Source: Geothermobacter hydrogeniphilus (GTDB taxonomy: Bacteria > Desulfobacterota > Desulfuromonadia > Desulfuromonadales > Geothermobacteraceae). From it: 64,000 bases of DNA. Within the stretch, counting starts at the first letter, position 1. Each line of letters begins with the position of its first letter. The notes below the pieces were generated by a model that saw nothing but the letters and a program-made list of their open reading frames with translations, was not told where the DNA came from and searched no databases. The translations under genes were made by a program, and so were the position numbers. Positions 39,730 to 47,690 of this stretch are shown piece after piece. Where the stretch lies: NCBI RefSeq assembly GCF_002093115.1, contig NZ_NAAD01000001.1, forward strand, positions 62,001-126,000. Direction: 5' to 3'.

Positions 39730-41033
39730 GTGAACGGGAAAATATTGACTATGTCGTCGGAGAAGAGAAACGGCTCATTGACCTGTTGACCGGTGACGAT
39801 GTCATGCCGCTGCTGCAGGCCGCCTGTCGTGCCGGAGCCAGCCGGGTTGAAGTGCGGGATGCGGCTCAGGGTACCTTGTGGGATCATGGCCTTTCAGCAG
39901 GTTCCGTCGGCAGCGGTACGCTGCCCGGGTTTGTCAGCGCCGCTGAGGAACTGCTGGTCGAAGGCGAGCCGGTCGGAGACGTTCGTCTGCTGGCGCCCGA
40001 GAGTTGCGCCGGTGTTCTCAAAACCATCCTGGCATTGGTCGGCGGCGCGCTGAATACGGTGATCACCAGTAACCTGAAGAGGATGCTGACAACGGAAATT
40101 CATACCCGGGTCATCAACCAGAGCTACGATGAGCTGCTGGCCATCAACGCCCGGCTGACGGAATCGGAGCGAAATTATCGTGAATTGGCGGAAAACCTTG
40201 AAACCAGGGTGCAGCAGCGGACCGCTGAACTGAAGCAGGCCTATGCCGGTCTGGTCGCCCAGCAGCAGATGGCCTCGGTAGGGCGGCTCGCCGCCGGCGT
40301 GGCCCATGAAATCAACAACCCGCTCGGTTTTGTGCACAGCAACCTGCACTCGCTGCAGACCTACCTGCAGCGCCTGGTCGAAATGCTGCGGTTCTACCGT
40401 GCCCGGTACACCGCCGATGGGGAGACGGTCGCTGAAGCCGAGGCGCTGTGGCGGAAACTTAAACTGGATTTCATCCTGGAGGATCTGGATGATCTTTTCC
40501 GGGAGAGCATTGACGGTGCCGAACGCGTCAAATCGATTGTCTCCGATCTGAAGAGTTTTTCGCATATCGACGCCCTCGGGGCGGAAAAGATCGAACTGGA
40601 TGTCGAAGTCGACCGGGCTCTGGGTCTGCTGGCTCACGAAACCCCGCCCGGAACCAGGATTGTCCGCGACTACCGGACCATCACCCCGGTCACCTGTGTC
40701 GGTGGGCAGTTGAGCCAGGTTCTGCTCAACCTGTTGCGCAACGCGCTGCAGAGCCGCAGAGAAGGTCTTCTGCTGGAAGTCGCCACCGGTTTTTCCGGCG
40801 ATCAGGTCTGGTTGTCGATCGCCGATAACGGCAGCGGCATCCCGGAGGAGCTTCGAAGCCGGGTGTTCGAGCCTTTTTTCACCACCCGCGAGGTCGGCGG
40901 CGGCATCGGGCTGGGTTTGACGGTGGTCCACAATATTCTCGAACAGTGGGGGGGGCGGGTCGACATTTCCAGTCGACCCGAAGGTGGAACCCGGGTCGAG
41001 GTTTGCTGGCCGCGGGGAGCTGATGATGGCTAG
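39726..41033 (+). CDS. Soluble sensor histidine kinase coupled to the MglA-like GTPase
   Basis: This 435-residue protein has a short N-terminal sensory-like domain (about 150 residues, no family recognised), a coiled coil, HisKA with His194 in [12 protein letters not shown], and an HATPase domain with DNGSGI and GIGLGLT. There is no membrane segment. The start overlaps the MglA-like gene by 4 bases and its end overlaps the start region of the pilus-type ATPase, so kinase, GTPase and ATPase are probably one translation unit. It is the shortest of four related kinases in the block. Confidence 0.9.
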   Translation: MSERENIDYVVGEEKRLIDLLTGDDVMPLLQAACRAGASRVEVRDAAQGTLWDHGLSAGSVGSGTLPGFVSAAEELLVEGEPVGDVRLLAPESCAGVLKTILALVGGALNTVITSNLKRMLTTEIHTRVINQSYDELLAINARLTESERNYRELAENLETRVQQRTAELKQAYAGLVAQQQMASVGRLAAGVAHEINNPLGFVHSNLHSLQTYLQRLVEMLRFYRARYTADGETVAEAEALWRKLKLDFILEDLDDLFRESIDGAERVKSIVSDLKSFSHIDALGAEKIELDVEVDRALGLLAHETPPGTRIVRDYRTITPVTCVGGQLSQVLLNLLRNALQSRREGLLLEVATGFSGDQVWLSIADNGSGIPEELRSRVFEPFFTTREVGGGIGLGLTVVHNILEQWGGRVDISSRPEGGTRVEVCWPRGADDG

Positions 41034-43503
41034 GTATGCCGGGCTGTTCAACGGCGCTCCGTTGCCGACCGCCCTCCCTGGGGAAGAGCAAGGACGTTGT
41101 TCTCCGCGCGAAGTCGACTCCGTCCGCGCAAACCGGGACGAGAAGGTCTTCAGGCTGCTGTTTGTCGATGACGAAGAGCCGGTTCTCAAGTCCCTGCAGC
41201 GGATCTTTCTTGATGAAAACTATCAGATTGTCACTGCGGCCAGTGCCGAGCAGGCTCTCGAACTGCTTGCTTCCCAGTCTTTTCAGCTGATCATTTCCGA
41301 TCACCGCATGCCGGGCATGAGCGGCGCCGATCTGCTCAAGGAGGTCAAGCGGCAGTGGCCCGAGATCATCCGCATCATGCTGACCGGACACGCCGATGTG
41401 CAGTCCATCATGGGAGCCGTCAACGAAGGGGCGGTCTACAAGTTCATCACCAAACCCTGGAATGACGAGGATCTGCGGCTGACCGTCAGCCTGGCCCTGC
41501 AGCAGTACCTGCTGATCCAGGAGAATCGCAACCTGCGGCTCGTCACCCGTGAACAAAAAGAGAAGCTGAAAAAGGTCACTCAGCTGCTGGGAGAAAATCA
41601 TGCTTTCCTTGGCAACCTGCTGGTTCGCGCCGGCCTGATCGAGGAGGCCGATTTCCAGCAGGCGCTGCATGATCGCAGACCGGATGAATTTATCACCGAG
41701 ACCCTGGCGCGTCTCGGCCTGGCGAGCGAGAACCGCATTTTCAGAACACTGCAGGAACGGCTTCACCTGGAAGGTCTCGACCTGCGGGAGGTCAGTCTCA
41801 GCCGTGAAGTGGTCTGCCTGCTGCCGCGGGAGCTGTGTGAAAAACACTGTATGCTGCCGATTCGGCTTGAAGGCCGGGAGATGGCGCTGGCGCTGGCCGA
41901 TCCGAGTGATATCTACAAGCTTGATGATCTCTCGCGGATGACCGGATTTAAAATCAGACCGATCGTGGCGCGGGCCAGTGAGGTGCGTCAGCAGCTGCTG
42001 GCGGTCTATGGCAGTGTTGATGAGCGTGGTGTTGATTTTGACGGCATTCCCGACCTGGAACCGATCGACGAGGTCGATATTGTCATCGAAGATGAGGACT
42101 TCGACGAGAATGTCCAGGAGCTGCTCAACTCCTCCGAGGTCCCGCCGATCATTCGTATTGTCAACGCCATCATCTCCGAGGCGATCCGTTACCGGGCCAG
42201 CGACATTCATATCGAACCGAAAACCAAGTACACGGTGGTGCGGATGCGCATTGACGGCATGCTGCACGACAAGATCAGAATTCCGGTCGATCTGCATCCG
42301 GCGACGGTTTCCCGGGTCAAGATTCTCGCCCGGCTCGATATTTCAGAGCGCCGCGTCCCGCAGGACGGCAGGATTACCGTCAAGTCGGGAACGCGGATGG
42401 TCGATCTGCGGGTTTCGACCATGCCGTCGATCAACGGCGAAAAAGTGGTCATGCGCATCCTCGACAAAAGCTCGTCGGTGAAATCTCTCGACGAGCTGGG
42501 GCTGCTCGACAGCGATCTGAAAGCTATCCGCGGGCTGACCCGCAAGCCGCAGGGCATCATCATTGCCACCGGCCCGACCGGCAGCGGCAAGACCACGCTG
42601 CTCTACTCGCTGCTTGGTGAGATGCTGGACCGCACGCGGAATTTTGAAACCATCGAGGATCCGGTTGAATATTTTCTCGAAGAGGCCAACCAGGTCCATG
42701 TCAGGGAAAAAACCGGTCTCAACTTCGCATCGGTGCTGCGCGCCACCCTGCGCCAGGATCCGGATGTCATCCTGGTCGGCGAGGTTCGTGACCTGGAAAC
42801 CGCTGATGTCGCCTTCAAGGCGGCCCTGACCGGGCACATGGTTCTCACCACGCTGCACACCAACAGCTCCATCGCCTCCATCACCCGGCTGATCGATATC
42901 GGCATCAAGCCCTACCTGATCGGCTCCGCCCTCGAAGGCGTCATCGCTCAGCGGCTGGTCAGAACCCTCTGCCCCCACTGCCGACGCCCCGGTGTTCCCG
43001 ATCCGGAGGTCAGTGAGATGCTGAGGATTTCTGCGCAACTGTTTCCTGACGGCATCTGGACGGCGGAGGGGTGCCGGCGCTGCAATGACACCGGCTATCT
43101 CGGGCGGACCGGGATCTATGAAATCTTCATGATGAATGATGATTACCGTCACCTGGTCAGTGAAGGCTGCCGTGAATCCCAGTTGCTCGAAATGGCACGC
43201 ACCAACGGTTTTAAAACCCTGCTCGAAGACGGGCTGGAAAAGGTTCGGCGGGGTGTAACCACGCTGGAGGAACTGCTGCGGGTTGTCGGTCCGCAGGTGC
43301 GCCATGAACGAACCTGTGAAAACTGTCGCCGGGTGATCGATGTCAAATATCTCTATTGTCCCTATTGCGGCAATTTCAAGCACAACGTCTGCATGCAGTG
43401 CAGAATGCCCCTTGAAGACGATTGGAAGATCTGCGTCTCCTGCGGAGCGGAACGGACACTGTCACCCCTGCCGGTGAAGTCACAGCGAAAGGAAAAGTCA
43501 TGA
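41026..43503 (+). CDS. Receiver - MshEN - PilB/GspE ATPase - zinc-ribbon fusion
   Basis: At 825 residues this is a type II secretion / type IV pilus assembly ATPase with a fused receiver. The receiver (about 42-155) has LLFVDDEEP, Asp in IISDHRMPG and FITKPW. Next is an MshEN-like domain (LGNLLVRAGLIEE, then a second copy-like stretch) that in other ATPases binds c-di-GMP. The ATPase has Walker A GPTGSGKTT near 516, Asp box EDPVEY, Walker B LVGEVRD, and the CRRP/CRRC metal motif. The last 60 residues have two extra CXXC pairs (CENC/CPYC and CMQC/CVSC) as zinc ribbons. The ATG at 41026 is preferred by its ribosome site. Confidence 0.9.
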   Translation: MARYAGLFNGAPLPTALPGEEQGRCSPREVDSVRANRDEKVFRLLFVDDEEPVLKSLQRIFLDENYQIVTAASAEQALELLASQSFQLIISDHRMPGMSGADLLKEVKRQWPEIIRIMLTGHADVQSIMGAVNEGAVYKFITKPWNDEDLRLTVSLALQQYLLIQENRNLRLVTREQKEKLKKVTQLLGENHAFLGNLLVRAGLIEEADFQQALHDRRPDEFITETLARLGLASENRIFRTLQERLHLEGLDLREVSLSREVVCLLPRELCEKHCMLPIRLEGREMALALADPSDIYKLDDLSRMTGFKIRPIVARASEVRQQLLAVYGSVDERGVDFDGIPDLEPIDEVDIVIEDEDFDENVQELLNSSEVPPIIRIVNAIISEAIRYRASDIHIEPKTKYTVVRMRIDGMLHDKIRIPVDLHPATVSRVKILARLDISERRVPQDGRITVKSGTRMVDLRVSTMPSINGEKVVMRILDKSSSVKSLDELGLLDSDLKAIRGLTRKPQGIIIATGPTGSGKTTLLYSLLGEMLDRTRNFETIEDPVEYFLEEANQVHVREKTGLNFASVLRATLRQDPDVILVGEVRDLETADVAFKAALTGHMVLTTLHTNSSIASITRLIDIGIKPYLIGSALEGVIAQRLVRTLCPHCRRPGVPDPEVSEMLRISAQLFPDGIWTAEGCRRCNDTGYLGRTGIYEIFMMNDDYRHLVSEGCRESQLLEMARTNGFKTLLEDGLEKVRRGVTTLEELLRVVGPQVRHERTCENCRRVIDVKYLYCPYCGNFKHNVCMQCRMPLEDDWKICVSCGAERTLSPLPVKSQRKEKS

Positions 43504-44078
43504 ACGAAGACAGGATCCTGCTGGTCGATGACGAGCCCCATGTTCTCAAGGCCCTGACGCGCTGTCTGCTGGATGACGGCTACCGGATCGAAACGGCGCA
43601 GAGCGGTGATGCCGCCCTTGAACTGGCCGCCCGCCGGACCTTCAAGGTCGTTATCTCCGACGAACGGATGCCGGGCATGTGCGGTTCCGAATTTCTCACC
43701 CTGCTCAGCCTGCGGGCGCCGCAGACGGTGCGCATCCTGCTGACCGGGCATGCCAGCATCGAGGCGGCGATGTCGGCTGTCAACGAGGGTCAGATCTACC
43801 GTTTCCTGGTCAAGCCCTGGGATGATCTCACGCTGCGGCTGGCGGTCCGCAGTGGCATCGAAAAATTTGATCTGGAGATGGAAAACAGGCGATTGCTGGC
43901 GATTGTCCGCACTCAGGGTCGACAGCTGGTTGACCTGGAGGAGCGGCATCCCGGTGCCGTCCAGGTCGAACGGGGTCGGGACGGCAGTTACCGGGTGCCG
44001 GAGTTGAACGAGGATGAAATCGAGGAAATTCTGCGCGAGTGTGCCGTTGAGACGCGGGGACCGGGATCTGCCGGTTGA
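43500..44078 (+). CDS. Receiver-domain response regulator
   Basis: The 192-residue protein has a receiver (ILLVDDEPHVLKAL, Asp in VISDERMPG, Thr in LLTGHA, FLVKPW) similar to those of the two proteins upstream, then a short helical tail (VPELNEDEIEEIL) without a known output. The ATG at 43500 overlaps the ATPase stop (ATGA) and has an AAAGGA site; longer frames into the ATPase gene are unlikely. It ends the kinase/ATPase operon. Confidence 0.88.
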   Translation: MNEDRILLVDDEPHVLKALTRCLLDDGYRIETAQSGDAALELAARRTFKVVISDERMPGMCGSEFLTLLSLRAPQTVRILLTGHASIEAAMSAVNEGQIYRFLVKPWDDLTLRLAVRSGIEKFDLEMENRRLLAIVRTQGRQLVDLEERHPGAVQVERGRDGSYRVPELNEDEIEEILRECAVETRGPGSAG

Positions 44079-44144
44079 CTTTGACGCCAGATCATCGAAA
44101 ATGATCAGAGCAGGTTCCCGAACAACCGCAGCGGAGGGGCCCCC

Positions 44145-44960
44145 TTGGTTCAGGCGTTTCGTTTCATGCTGTTATTGTTTGTCGGCTGCGCTGTCGCGGG
44201 GCATGCCGGCACCGCCGCGGGCGAAATCATTTTCATTCCCGGCACCGGGGACAGTCAGAAACTGCTGCGTGATCTCGGGGAACTCTACGGTGCCCGACAG
44301 TCCGACCTGGTCATTATCCCGGAAAGCATCGGCAGCAGCGGAGGGATCAGGCAGGTGCTGCGCGGCAAGGCGGTTCTGGCGCGGGTGGCCCGCCGTCTGA
44401 CCGCGACTGAACGGGCCGCCGGTCTGCGCTGGAAACAGTTCGCTTTTTCACCGGTGGTCTTTGCCACCCATGTTGATCAGAAGGATGTCAGTAACCTGAC
44501 CACCGCCCAGGTGGAAGCGGTTTTTTCCGGCGTGATCAGAGACTGGAGCGAACTGGGAGGGGGCGCGGGCAAGATCTATCTTGCCGAAAGGGAAGCCGGC
44601 GACTCCTGCCGCCTGGTGCTGGCGGAATTTTCCCCGGTTTTCGACCTTGGACGTCCTCCCGTCGGCAAGATTCTCTATTCGACTTCGGAAATGATTCGTG
44701 TTCTCATCCGCCATCGTCAGACGCTCGGCTACCTGCCCCTCTCAGCCACGTTTGGCACATCCATCCGCAGCCTGTCATTGAACGGCGTGAGACCCACCGC
44801 CGAGAGCCTGCGGGACGGCAGCTATCCGCTCTGGCTGCCGCTGGCAGTGACCTGGAAGGGAGAATTGAAAGGTCCGGCGCGTCGTTTTGTCGATTTCCTG
44901 TTTTCCCCCGCGGCACGCGGCCGGATTAAGGCTTTCGGGCTGGTGCCGGCGAGGCCGTGA
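44145..44960 (+). CDS. PstS-like periplasmic substrate-binding protein
   Basis: The product has a signal peptide (FRFMLLLFVGCAVAGHA) and the fold signature of PstS-like phosphate-binding proteins (IIFIPGTGDSQKLLRDL, then PLWLPLAVTWKGEL and FVDFLFSPAARG near the end). It has no ABC transporter partner in view; instead a Cache-type sensor follows with a GTGA overlap. It probably binds an anion or organic ligand and may present it to the sensor. The TTG start has a GGAGGG site; an ATG 21 bases later is the alternative. Confidence 0.82.
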   Translation: MVQAFRFMLLLFVGCAVAGHAGTAAGEIIFIPGTGDSQKLLRDLGELYGARQSDLVIIPESIGSSGGIRQVLRGKAVLARVARRLTATERAAGLRWKQFAFSPVVFATHVDQKDVSNLTTAQVEAVFSGVIRDWSELGGGAGKIYLAEREAGDSCRLVLAEFSPVFDLGRPPVGKILYSTSEMIRVLIRHRQTLGYLPLSATFGTSIRSLSLNGVRPTAESLRDGSYPLWLPLAVTWKGELKGPARRFVDFLFSPAARGRIKAFGLVPARP

Positions 44961-46402
44961 CCATGCTGGTCTCGATCCGTTCCCGGATGATAGCCTCCCA
45001 TTTCGGGATGATGCTGCTGGCGATGCTGATCCTCGGACCCTCCAGCTATATGCTGATGAAATACTATCTGCAGCAGCAGCGCAGCGCCGACCTGCAGTTT
45101 ATCGCCAGGCACGTGGCCGGGATGCTGGACCAGCGACTGCTCGACAGCGGCCAGCGTCTCCGGCAGATTGCCGAGGGGAGGGTGGTCAGAGAGTTTCCGG
45201 AAACGGCCCGCCTGGCCGCGGCCGGAGAATATTTCAGCCGCTTCCGGCAGCGTTTTCCGGTGATCGCCTACCTTGACGAAAATGGCTGGGAAGAGGTCAA
45301 GGTTGTTGAGGGAAAACGCCTCCCCTATCTTGAAGATCAGTCGTCCAACCCGCTTTTCAAACTGGCCAGAAAACACCCCAACCGGGCCCTGCTCGGGCCG
45401 TTGGCACCGGCTCCTGAAAACGGGCAGCCGATGCTGACCCTGATTTACGGGATTCAGCGGTATTTCGGTGATGAATTCGTCGGGGCCCTGTTGGCCCGTA
45501 TGCCGTTGAGTGAGCTTACCCGCATCCTGGATGACATTGAAGTTGGCAAGAGTGGTTACCTGGTGCTGATTGAGAACAGCGGCCGAATCCTTGCCTATCC
45601 CGATCCGCAACGCATTATGCAGCAGCTTCCCAAGTCGGCGTTGAGGGAGAAAGCGGTTCGGTCGGCCCTGAACGGCGATGTCGGCGGCCTGGAAGGTACG
45701 GTTCTCGGTGTCCATGGCCTGGTGGCCTACGCTCCCCTGCGTCAGCTTGATGCCAGCCTGATAGTGGTTCTGCCCTATGGTGAGTTTATTGCCGGACCGG
45801 TTGAGGTCCGGAATACCATCTTTCTGATCCTGCTCGGCATCTCCCTGCTCGGGGTGCTGGTCGCTATTCTGCTCGCCAACCGGTTGACCCGTCCGATTCT
45901 TGATCTGACCGCGGCGGCCCTGCGTATTTCCCATGGGGATTTTTCCGCCCGGCTCAAAGATGACGGAGAAGGGGAAATCAGCGCCCTGGTCAAGGCCTTC
46001 AACCGCATGGTGCGGGAGTTGCGCAACTCGACCGTGTCGCGACAGTATTTCGATCGTATTGTCGAACATATGCAGCAGGGACTTCTGCTGGTCGGTCTCG
46101 ACGGCAAGGTTCACAATGTCAACCGCGCGGCCTGCCGCCTGTTCGGGATGGAGGCGGATGACCTGCTCGGCGTGCCCCTGGAACAGCTGATCGCTGAACC
46201 GGGGGCCGACCGGACCGACTGGCTGCAGACCCTGCTGTCGAACCCCGGCGTCAGGGAGAGTGAAAAAGTTCTGCTGACCCCTGACGGCCGGGTGCGTGTC
46301 AGGCTGAGCTGGACGGTCCTCGAGGATGGCTCGGGCACCGTCAGGGAAATTGCCTGTCTCTTCTCCCCCGTAGCGGACCAACCCGCGAAAGGGAATTCCT
46401 GA
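44957..46402 (+). CDS. dCache-HAMP-PAS sensor protein with no transmitter
   Basis: This 481-residue membrane protein has a segment near residues 14-34, a double-Cache-like periplasmic region (GYLVLIENSGRILAYPD), a second segment near 290-310 (LILLGISLLGVLVAILLA), a HAMP domain (LTRPILDLTAAALRISHGDF), and a PAS domain (DGKVHNVNRAACRLFGM). It ends directly after the PAS, where a repeat element lies. So it has no kinase or cyclase domain. Either it signals through its partner, or the C-terminal part was lost. It starts in the stop of the PstS-like gene. Confidence 0.85.
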   Translation: MTMLVSIRSRMIASHFGMMLLAMLILGPSSYMLMKYYLQQQRSADLQFIARHVAGMLDQRLLDSGQRLRQIAEGRVVREFPETARLAAAGEYFSRFRQRFPVIAYLDENGWEEVKVVEGKRLPYLEDQSSNPLFKLARKHPNRALLGPLAPAPENGQPMLTLIYGIQRYFGDEFVGALLARMPLSELTRILDDIEVGKSGYLVLIENSGRILAYPDPQRIMQQLPKSALREKAVRSALNGDVGGLEGTVLGVHGLVAYAPLRQLDASLIVVLPYGEFIAGPVEVRNTIFLILLGISLLGVLVAILLANRLTRPILDLTAAALRISHGDFSARLKDDGEGEISALVKAFNRMVRELRNSTVSRQYFDRIVEHMQQGLLLVGLDGKVHNVNRAACRLFGMEADDLLGVPLEQLIAEPGADRTDWLQTLLSNPGVRESEKVLLTPDGRVRVRLSWTVLEDGSGTVREIACLFSPVADQPAKGNS

Positions 46403-46452
46403 ATCAGTGAGCACCTTGTCGGCGGATAGCACAAGGGGCTCACTGATTCAGG
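46398..46452 (+). repeat. Internally deleted palindromic element, copy F (55 bp, TSD GAATT)
   Basis: It has perfect 14-bp ends CCTGAATCAGTGAG and CTCACTGATTCAGG and an exact GAATT repeat on both sides, but only a short centre, so the inner palindrome was deleted. It supplies the stop codon of the sensor gene. Confidence 0.9.
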
Positions 46453-46556
46453 GAATTGACTTTCATCAAGGAGTGTCGGTCGCGAGCCGGTTATGCTGCA
46501 TGGTGCCGATGTCTCTTTATTTGAGTCCATCACTGAACAGATTTTATGGGATCCGG

Positions 46557-47690
46557 ATGATTCGAAATTGTCGAAGCCTGTTGTTTGTCGCCGTCGTCCT
46601 GCTGCTGAGTGCCGCCTGCGCCCCACCACTGCCGCCACCGGAACTTCCGGCCGGTGTTGATCTCCGGGTCCTCGGCCGGTCGCCTGGGGCGATGCTGCTC
46701 CGCTGGTCTCCTGATGGCCGTCTGCTGGCTGTCGCTGGAAAGGGACTCGATATCTATGAACCCGCCGGGTCCATGCGTCGGCACCTGCTGGACGAGCAGG
46801 TTTCCGCCATCGCCTGGACGTCTGACAGCAGAACATTGCTGGTTGCGGTCGGCACGGCGATGAGCAGCCGTCTGGAAACCTGGAGCCGTGACGGTCGCAA
46901 GCTGTCCGGCCGCGATCTGGACGGATACGCGGCCGACCTGTTGCGGACGAAGAATGGTCTGCTGCTGATCGAGGGACGGATGCAAAATTATCGCTTCGGC
47001 AGCAATCTCCGGGTCGTGTTGAAGGAGCTTTCCGACCGGGAGGAGGGGCCGTCCCGGGTTCTCTATGAAAACACCCTGCCACCTGATACGGCCGCCTGGC
47101 TTGCGCAACATCCTCGGGCGTTGAGCGGAGCGGTCCTCAACCCGACCGGCGATATGCTCGCCTATTTTCAGTTCCGTGACCCGCCGGCTTTTCCCCCCGC
47201 CCAGCAACTGATGGTTCGTCATCTGCCGAGCCGGCGGCAATGGAGCGTGGCGGAGCTGTCTCCTCCGGCCGGCAGTCCGGCTTTTACGCCTGATGGAGAG
47301 CGACTCCTGGTGGTTGACGGCAAAGGACGTCTGCTTTCGCTGGATATCTGGGACGGGCAGGCCGAGCCCGTCCCGAATGGACCGGGGCGGGCGGTTGCCG
47401 TTGCCCGGTTCGGCAATGCGTCGTTGCTGGCCGGTCGCCTGGCAGTGGCAGGGGAAACCACCGGGGTGGCGGTCAAGGTCGATGTGGCCGCCTTTGATCC
47501 CGCCGGACGACAGCTTGCCTGGCTGCGTGCCTCGCAACTGGAAGTCCTCGACCTTGCGGCGGGGATGCCGCCGCAAGGCGGGGACGGGGTGCCGACCGAA
47601 CGCCTTGAGTCTCTTCATGACTGGCGCGCCCGCGGCCTGATCGATGCCGATGACTACCGTATCCAGCGCCAAAGGATGATGAATCAATGA
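46557..47690 (+). CDS. Beta-propeller-like lipoprotein with a SHOCT-like tail
   Basis: The protein begins with a lipoprotein signal (LLFVAVVLLLSAACAPP). The body of about 300 residues has repeated WD40/TolB-like strands (MLLRWSPDGRLLAVAG, then AIAWTSDSRTLLVAV, VLNPTGDMLAY, PAFTPDGERLLVV). It ends with a 25-residue SHOCT-like segment (LESLHDWRARGLIDADDY). It is likely periplasmic or outer-membrane anchored. Its ATG at 46557 is placed so that the lipobox is preserved; longer frames reach into the repeat element. It overlaps the next cytochrome gene by ATGA. Confidence 0.78.
   Translation: MIRNCRSLLFVAVVLLLSAACAPPLPPPELPAGVDLRVLGRSPGAMLLRWSPDGRLLAVAGKGLDIYEPAGSMRRHLLDEQVSAIAWTSDSRTLLVAVGTAMSSRLETWSRDGRKLSGRDLDGYAADLLRTKNGLLLIEGRMQNYRFGSNLRVVLKELSDREEGPSRVLYENTLPPDTAAWLAQHPRALSGAVLNPTGDMLAYFQFRDPPAFPPAQQLMVRHLPSRRQWSVAELSPPAGSPAFTPDGERLLVVDGKGRLLSLDIWDGQAEPVPNGPGRAVAVARFGNASLLAGRLAVAGETTGVAVKVDVAAFDPAGRQLAWLRASQLEVLDLAAGMPPQGGDGVPTERLESLHDWRARGLIDADDYRIQRQRMMNQ

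Noticed and set aside
46407-46556. Longer N-terminus of the propeller lipoprotein, starting inside element copy F
   Set aside because: It would bury the lipoprotein signal; the ATG at 46557 puts it at the N-terminus.
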